Shown: in pieces, positions 57,868 through 64,000 of the stretch
Position numbering within the stretch: the stretch's first letter is position 1
How the letters are laid out: every line of letters starts with the position of its first letter
Origin: Dryococelus australis
Taxonomy: Eukaryota; Arthropoda; Insecta; Phasmatodea; Phasmatidae
Length of the DNA stretch: 64,000 nt
Assembly: GCA_029891345.1 (NCBI GenBank)
Contig: CM056995.1
Span: forward strand, 217,128,547 to 217,192,546
Direction: 5' to 3'
Program-made: the position numbers and the translations under genes
Notes under the pieces: generated by a model
What the model saw: only the letters and a program-made list of their open reading frames with translations
What the model was told of the DNA's origin: nothing
Databases searched by the model: none

Positions 57868-59042
57868 GCATGAAAACACTTTTGGTACTATATACCACAG
57901 GGAACAAGCAGGGGGCCTAAGCTCGAACTTCACTCGTAAACGGAATCTTCGAGTTGCAGCCGTAACTCGGACGATTTTAGAAAACGGTAAGATCGAACCA
58001 TACGAGAGCCATCGCATACGTCTCGACCGTGCGAGTGGCCACTCTCTCGATCATCGCTGTGCGATGTAGAGAGAGCGATGTAGACGAGTAGTGCATCAAA
58101 ACAAACAAAATATTAGACATAAGAGGACTGTTGACACTGTGTGAATTCAATTTACACATCATTTATGCTGTGCCGAATGTATAGTCGTATGCAAATTAAG
58201 AACTTGTTGAATCGACAAGAATAAAATGTATGTTGAGAGTGTAAATGAGATTATGAGTAAAAGTGTAATTTATATATGCCGACTACTGACGTTCATTATA
58301 GTTCAGCTACTCGTAGTTGGTTAGCTAGACGTCATAAGTTATTATTTATACAGTCTTGCATATAAAACTCTTTAAATAACATATATTATTATTATTGCAC
58401 AAACTTTAAATTTCACAGAAACTTCTTCCCACAACCGGCTGGCATCTTTGGCTGTCCAGTCAGCTGTCCGTTTGCCTTGGGCAAGTTTCTTGTTTCCTAC
58501 AATTTTTTTTAACGGTGTAAATTATTTAAATTCGATAGCACTTCAGATAACTAGCCAAAACTACAGCCCACTACCCAAAATAACTGATACCTTTAGTCTA
58601 CGTCTGCAATAATATTACACTAAAAGTATCTATGGACTTATCCAGTTGCTCTTGCTCAAACATGACGTCTAGCAAAGTGCCATTTCGCTGCTAATACTCT
58701 CGAAACGATGGGCAACTTATAATATATATTCACATTTCATTATTTATAATGGAATGTAAACATTATGGCAATGTATAGTACACAACTGTGATCTCTTAAT
58801 TAAATTGTATGTAATTTCCACAAGGAAGAATTTTACTGACCGATCCCTGCCGCGTAAACTATTTGAAAGACAAAAAACCAATCTGCTGTTCCGTGTAACA
58901 TTTAATATCCATATTATTAGCTGTAAGGCATATAAATATTGCATCAAGTCATGCCACTAACAAAGACAATAACTTAATTTCGTTGGTATTTCCACCGTAC
59001 GTAGAGGTTAAGTAAGAACAACACGAGATTTTATTTTCACAA
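57868..59042. other. Gene-free stretch with a small perfect-looking stem
   Basis: No confident gene. A short stem (ACTCTCTCGATCATCGC paired with GCGATGTAGAGAGAGCG-like sequence) lies at 58037-58074. On the reverse strand near 58440-58500 AQGKRTADWTAKDASRLW could be part of the same degraded protein as the ORF at 59043. Confidence 0.35.
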
Positions 59043-59312
59043 TTAATTATCTGTAAACATCATAGATGAACGGCACAGCACCATATATTCAATTACGTAA
59101 CCTTCTACGAATTCGAGAAGAATAAACTTCTGCTCGTTGGTTATTTTGGTAATTTTAGCCATTTGCTTATTCAACCGTGTGCAGTGAAAATAAACAAACG
59201 CACGCGATACAAGTGACGCTTCTGATTGGCTGAGTTCCGTTAATATTTGTTCCCGTCTCTCCGCAAGTTCACCAACATGACAAAATGTCACTCGTATACA
59301 CTTGTCTGACAC
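59043..59312 (-). pseudogene. Possible MADF-type protein fragment (Harbinger-associated?)
   Basis: 89 codons on the reverse strand. After a variable start the frame reads MAKITKITNEQKFILLEFVE, which resembles the first helix of MADF DNA-binding domains (short basic start, then LLExV). A WTAKDASRLWE-like word occurs about 550 bp further on the same strand, where the second MADF part could have been. PIF/Harbinger elements carry such a protein beside the transposase. Weak without a profile search. Confidence 0.3.
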
Positions 59313-59461
59313 TCCCCTCGCACACTGAAAACGTATGCGAGTTTCAGATGTTGGAGCTTACAACAATTGTCTCGTATACGTTGCGGGCTGTGCGAGACGT
59401 CTCGTGTACTAACTGCACTCGAACGATCTTGAGATTAGACCCCCAGGAAAGGAAGACCAAC

Positions 59462-59495
59462 TAAGGGCCGATTTCACTAAGCGAGATAACGATAC
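59462..59495 (+). mobile_element. Solo Harbinger-like terminus
   Basis: TAAGGGCCGATTTCACTAAG followed by CGAGATAACGATA resembles the left end of the TAA-flanked MITE at 41332 (GGGCGCATTTCAC). No matching right end was found before 60160. Confidence 0.4.
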
Positions 59496-59588
59496 TTTAT
59501 CAAGTGTAAGTGCCAATTTATCTCGGTTCTCTGTATTTTGTGTTCCACCGTGTAACTTGTCTCAATTTTCTCTGTATATCGAGGTAAA

Positions 59589-59618
59589 AAGTGTTCACTT
59601 TACCGTGAACAGCGTATA
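59589..59618 (+). mobile_element. Solo right terminus of the AGGCTGTTCAC MITE family
   Basis: GTGTTCACTTTACCGTGAAC followed by AGCGTATA is the right inverted repeat without the interior landmarks of the family to its left. Confidence 0.65.
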
Positions 59619-60168
59619 AAACATTTTGCCAACTTCGTAAAGAAATATTTTATCAGAGCTATGCATTATTTTAGCATGTCGTCTTGGGCTGCAAAGAGTT
59701 CACAAATTTACGGCGAATGAAATATGCCCAAAAGAATCCATCACTCGAAAAAATATACTTTTAGGAAGTTGTCAAAAATTGCTACCTAGGATTGCTCATT
59801 CTTGAATTTTTTCATACAGACCGCCAGAAACTTCAAAATTTCCATTTAACGTGTTTAGCATTAATTTGCATCCCACTTTATTTTAAATAGCTATAATTGG
59901 TTATAATCAAGCCTTAAAATTTCCGAGTTCAGTTACACTAGTTGATTCTACACTTTCTAAGTTGACATATTCCCCTTTACCAATCACGTGATGGACACCT
60001 GGTTGCGTCACTGATTCATGGCCACTTACGGGCCTCAAGTGACGAGAAATGAACATGCAGTCGAACAGGGGAGAACCAGTTTTGCTTTACCTAACTGGCC
60101 TTGGCATTTGACAGTAGAAGTTATGAACTTCGAATACTATAGAGGCAAGCTAAACGTCAGGAAATATC
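59619..60168. other. Gene-free stretch
   Basis: No gene recognised. Confidence 0.5.
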
Positions 60169-60869
60169 TAAAGCCCCTGTCACACTGTGAAATTTTTTCC
60201 TTCAGCTATATTTGAAAGTAAAATTTGAAGACAAAATACGGCCATTAAATTTTTCCTTCCAACAATTTTTTTTAAATACTATAGGATGTGTTTGAAAATG
60301 TGCCACACTACTAATTTTTTTTTTACCGAAAAATATAGTTTGAATTATTATTTTTAAATAGTTTTTATAGTTAGATATTGCTTTTGTTTCTTTTTTTCCA
60401 ATTTAGTTCAGAAATGCAAGGAAAGTTGTAACTTATTTTCGCTTCTTTACTAAATTCAGATCTTGTTTATCAAATATGTTTCCTGCACAGTGAAATTTAA
60501 TGTCTCTGAGTTCTTAATATTATTGCAATATTCATTAAAAATAGCATTCATGCCCAGACAGCTTCTACATAAATTAATTACGTTCATTACCTACTTCGTT
60601 TCCAGCAATAGTTCGTTATTTTTAAGTTTCTTGACGTCCATTTTTGTCGTGCACGATTCTGATTGGCTGAGACCGTCAAACATTAAAGAAATTTTAGAAC
60701 CGATACATTCTTCAAATGTTTGATGGGAACTCAAGCCACCCAACTTTCTCAGACAATTATGGCGGCATTTATGACGTTCCAATGAGGTCATAACTGTCCA
60801 ACTTTATTTGATCAAAATAACTGGAAGCAGTTTGACCGGAAAATTTGACAGTGTGACATAGGGGCTTTA
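60169..60869. mobile_element. MITE with AAGCCCCTGTCACACTG termini
   Basis: About 700 bp. Left end AAGCCCCTGTCACACTGTGA, right end CAGTGTGACATAGGGGCTT, with TA on both sides (60169-60170 and 60868-60869). Similar GCCCC...TGTCACAC ends are common in Harbinger-like MITEs, but the flanks read TAA at the left and TTA at the right. No coding domain; an internal reverse-strand CTCAGCCAATCAG word is CCAAT-like. Confidence 0.8.
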
Positions 60870-60913
60870 TAAACGCCAACACATGCAGTAACAACACGTT
60901 CGTTCACAAATAC

Positions 60914-61112
60914 AGAGCGAGGTGGCTTCGCATTCTGAAGGACCCGGGGTTCAAATCCCGGCCCCACCAACCCGATTACCGTTTTCTCTGGCTTCCCTGA
61001 ATCACTCCAGGTGAATGCTATAGGCAGTTGTCTATTCCTTCTTCGTTCCTGCTTGAGCAGTTTACTCAGTGTATAATGACCTCGTTGTTGGCGGGACTTT
61101 AATACCTTACGT
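60914..61112 (+). repeat. tRNA-derived SINE of a second family
   Basis: AGAGCGAGGTGGC starts a truncated tRNA-like head (the A-box region is shortened). GGGGTTCAAATCCCGGCCCC at 60946-60965 is a strong B box. The body CCGATTACCGTTTTCTCTGG, TTCCCTGAATCACTCCAGGT follows. This body style (GATTACCGTTTTC, AATCACTCCAGG) recalls SINEs I know from orthopteroid insects, from memory only. Confidence 0.8.
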
Positions 61113-61211
61113 ATATAACATGTATATGATTCACATTCTCCATTTTGACCTCTGATCTATGCCACTCCCTTATTCCCTAAAGTGACAGTGTTACATATGT
61201 ACACACACACG
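61113..61211. other. Short spacer with CA microsatellite
   Basis: Ends in an ACACAC run at 61200-61210 at the left edge of the next MITE. Confidence 0.6.
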
Positions 61212-61616
61212 CACGATAAAGTGAGCACCTTATAAATGAAACATAGAAAAATGTCACTGCCCCCACATGCAAATATATTGTAATGGACTCACTGAGTGAA
61301 ATTCGCCAAGTAAAGTTAGCAACGATGGATGGAAAATAGTTACATATCCTAACGTTGAATAAAAAGTGATAGAAAAATATTTATGATATTATTTTATCGC
61401 ATACTGTTTTTCTTTAAGGGACTGAAGCGTAAACGTTAGCAGATTTGTAACAAATTTACTTTCTTAATAATGTCAGGGTTTCACTTGACCGACGCATGAA
61501 TAAAGTGACGAGGCCCACGGCAATGTTAATGTTACATAAAGCGGGGGAACATACAATGTGTATAGAAGTAGATCTTAAGCAGGGCTTTCAAGAGTGATCC
61601 TTTTACTTTGAACAGT
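61212..61616 (+). mobile_element. TA-flanked MITE (AGGCTGTTCAC family), ends decayed
   Basis: The left end is truncated to CACGATAAAGTGAGCACC; the right end is ATCCTTTTACTTTGAACAG. The interior matches full copies (TTGACCGACGCATGAATAAA, AGTAGATCTTAAGCAGGGCT). Confidence 0.88.
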
Positions 61617-61956
61617 GCTCAAATAATCGTCAACAGCCATAGTAAGAGTTTTCAACTCAGGGCGAGAATGAAAGGTCGCGGCTATATTCCCCTAGGGCGG
61701 GGCCGGTTGACGAGTGTGGGCGGCAAGGAAGGTAGATGGTTACAACATCATCAGTTCCAGGTAACACTGGCAAAGAATGAGGTTATTGCAGAGGGAGTAC
61801 GGGGAGCCTGATGCCGGAGAACCAACTGCCTGCACTCCGTCTCCGGCGCCGCCAAGTGTGCCGAGGTCAAGATCCGGCCAACCTCGCTGCCGACCCTGGG
61901 TCGAGTCACAGACCGTCGTACGTCACGCTGTCCACGGTATCTGGTTACACAACTAA
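61617..61956. other. GC-rich stretch without identified gene
   Basis: GC-rich DNA at 61670-61935 (CCGGCGCCGCCAAGTGTGCC). Open frames on both strands have no family resemblance. Confidence 0.4.
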
Positions 61957-62571
61957 GGATGTTGCGATACCATGAAAGTATCGATACTGGGATCGAAAGA
62001 GGAATCGAAAGAACGGTATCGATACTCATTTCGATATAAATATCACAAGAAAAGTATAGATACTGGTATCATATCAGTACTAGTAAAAGTTTTTTAAATT
62101 TTATTTTGTTAATCTTCTATTTTTCATTAAATATTTTTACATTTATACATACTTATTTATATTTTTAATAATGCAATATCTAGATCGTTTTCTCATTTCG
62201 AGGTATCTACAAAATTTGTATTTTTTTTTTTAATTATAAAAAAATACACAGCGCAGAATTTATTAGTATATATTATATTTGGGCATCCTTCTAATTAGAG
62301 AATAAGTAAAATGCTTATGTGTGCTGCTTTTCAAATTGTTATTTTATGGAGGAAAACACATTTTTATATTTTTGGGGCACTTTGATTGAAAGGGTTCAAA
62401 ATCAACAGCTAAAAGTAATTCCGAAAAGAAAAAAAGTATCGGTATCGAATTGTTTGCTAATATGATACTGGTAAAGTATCCAATTAATGGTATCGATTCC
62501 CAAATACCCAGTATCGAAAGGAAAGTATCGATACCAGATACCAGTATCATATCAGTAGTATCGCAACATCC
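61957..62571. mobile_element. Fold-back element rich in GTATCGATAC words
   Basis: Left end GGATGTTGCGATACCATGAA and right end GTAGTATCGCAACATCC are inverted copies. Subterminal parts on both sides repeat GTATCGATAC, GATACTGGTATCATATCAGT and similar. GGATGTTGCGATAC-type ends are, from memory, common in insect hAT-group MITEs, but no clean 8-bp target duplication is visible. The interior is AT-rich and non-coding. Confidence 0.8.
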
Positions 62572-62792
62572 GTATCCACAATACTGAGATGCGCGATTCA
62601 ACGATACAGTTCATAAACTACGCAGAACACAACACAAAAGTTCGTCAAATATCAACTTCTTGCTTTCTTGGCTTGCGTTTTACTACTTCTTGATTACCAG
62701 CGATGGATTGTAAAATTGTTCTACATTCGTACAGAAGGCTACGATTTCAATAATCAGTTTGTGATAGTATTTAAGTTATCAGGAATTGTTGC
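62572..62792. other. Short gene-free stretch
   Basis: Nothing recognised. Confidence 0.5.
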
Positions 62793-62959
62793 CTAAAACT
62801 TTTTATACGACGTTAATATACGGAACTGTTTCCCGTCCATCCTTGCCAACTTTACTGGGTTCATGTCACTCAGTGCGCCCGTTAAAACATATACAAGTAG
62901 ATGCAGTGACTTTTTTCTAAGGTTGATTTCAAAAGTGCTCATTTTATCGTGCACAGCCT
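62793..62959 (-). mobile_element. MITE fragment (AGGCTGTTCAC family), left half in reverse
   Basis: Reverse strand: AGGCTGTGCACGATAAAATG, TTTGAAATCAACCTTAGAAA, AACGGGCGCACTGAGTGACA and TCTTAACGTCG-type end (reads ATTAACGTCGTATAAAAAGT). The right half is missing. Confidence 0.85.
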
Positions 62960-64000
62960 CTACCAATTGTATTGAGTCCTGCATGTTATACGTTATGGTG
63001 CGGTGTTCCGTTGAACTCTGCTCTCCTCCTGCCTTAAGGTGGCCGCCTGGCTGAAGGAATTGTGCATGTCTGAGGCTTCAAAGCGTAGGAGCGCTAGGGA
63101 CGACCGATAAATGCGCATAAACTCTCTCATCGCCTCTACGCGCAAAGCACTGAACTGGCGTGCAGTCTTGCCGTCGATAACGCTCCTCTATGAGACTCTC
63201 AGTGGAGACCCTGCCATTTTATGACGTAATAATAACAATAAAGGTTTGACGCATGTCCATATTCCTTTCTTTATATTTTGCACTGGAATGTTCAAACCTA
63301 AAAATTACTGTGAGAACACTCGTTTGAGCCATTTTCTCTGTCACAGAAACATGCTTTATAGAGAAACGGAGGAACTGAAAAACGTGTACAGACGCGTAAT
63401 GTTTCTTAAATGCTATTCGTGAGCAGTCGTCAGTCACTCAGACACGTTGTAAGATTTCTTTAATAAAAACTTTTTCTGCTGGAGTTGTGCACACCGTTGG
63501 CGTGTTGTCTACCCAGGCGGCCATTTTAAGGGCCCCGTCTACTTGACCACTTGAACTACGATCCAGGAGGTTTCCAATCCGGGTTTTTTAATGTTACTAT
63601 TCAGCGTGTTCTCACTATGTTTACCTACGTAAAAGAGCATTCCATACTAGGAAGGAATGGTATTTCCAAGGTATCATTCATGCTGTAAATATAATTTTGA
63701 TAACCTCTAACGTCATTATATACTGCTTTATTTTTGCCTCCCGTGTCTTAAAACACACTACCAAGACACGAGTGAAACGACGATAGGAGCCTGTATTGAA
63801 CTTTGTGATAGTTAGAGACAGGAAAAATTCGCTGTAGGCTAGTATCCATAATAATTTGTATACTCTGCAGATATCAGCTGATCATCAGCTGCGTGCCTGT
63901 TTTTTAAATTGGCGCACAGTCTTCGAGGAGGTGTCAAGTAGGTCTAAGGCCTATCGCTGAAGTCATATGAACGTATAGCTGTTTAAAGTATAACTTGTCC
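62960..64000. other. Gene-free stretch to the window end
   Basis: No gene recognised. The short frame at 63219-63437 on the reverse strand has no family resemblance. Confidence 0.5.

Noticed and set aside
60946..60965. A tRNA gene at the strong B box
   Set aside because: The head is truncated so no acceptor stem or D arm can form, and a SINE body follows.
40643..62984. A conserved protein frame in the left half of the AGGCTGTTCAC MITEs (AVHDKVSTFEINLRKK...)
   Set aside because: Open in copies at 40643, 51888 and 62793, but the copies at 53659, 54581, 54859 and others have stops at equivalent codons. Shared frame reflects common ancestry, not coding.

Overview
The window looks like intergenic DNA from a large, repeat-rich arthropod (probably insect) nuclear genome. 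It is AT-rich, carries no intact protein-coding gene I can recognise, and is packed with broken copies of eukaryotic transposons: Ty1/copia, Ty3/gypsy, an R1-like non-LTR element, hAT, Tc1/mariner, and MITEs with TA or TAA target sites. It also holds tRNA-derived SINEs, a large satellite and long inverted repeats. TE types and SINE style fit an insect, but the species cannot be named from sequence alone.

Layout. 0-1.1 kb: end of a Ty1/copia pol. 4.4-6.7 kb: reverse-strand Ty3/gypsy pol. 6.7-10.6 kb: forward-strand, extremely A-rich non-LTR retrotransposon. 12.8-15.45 kb (reverse strand): the most notable region, a compact decayed virus-like gene module read as adenain-like cysteine protease, penton/minor-capsid-like protein, a small basic ORF, a double-jelly-roll major-capsid-like protein and a small trailing ORF. 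It resembles the virion module of Polinton/Maverick-like or adintovirus-like DNA elements, but no polymerase, integrase or packaging ATPase was found here. Partly similar inverted GACCTTGAC-rich segments lie on both sides. 16.4-21.2 kb: a 4.8-kb satellite of 34-35-bp units that switches orientation near 19.83 kb, so the two arms could fold on each other. 24.2-26.4 kb: reverse-strand hAT (ZMYM1-like) transposase relic. 28.75-30.02 kb: near-perfect inverted repeat with two arms of about 565 bp. 30.3-31.6 kb: GC-richer block with an unassigned zinc-finger-like ORF. 32.55-33.87 kb: a mariner element folded back on itself, with two opposed copies of the 3' part of the transposase. 37.3-38.4 kb: a Tc1-like transposase relic. 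40.6-63 kb: eleven copies or fragments of one TA-flanked MITE family, mixed with a Harbinger-like MITE, a TATCGATA-bearing foldback element, another TIR element, and three SINEs.

None of these genes appears functional: every recognised reading frame is broken by stops and frameshifts. The interest lies in how the pieces are arranged: the virus-derived capsid/protease cassette, the inverted satellite, three independent long fold-back structures, and the local burst of one MITE family confined to the right third. Everything is based on reading the sequence by eye; no database search was run.
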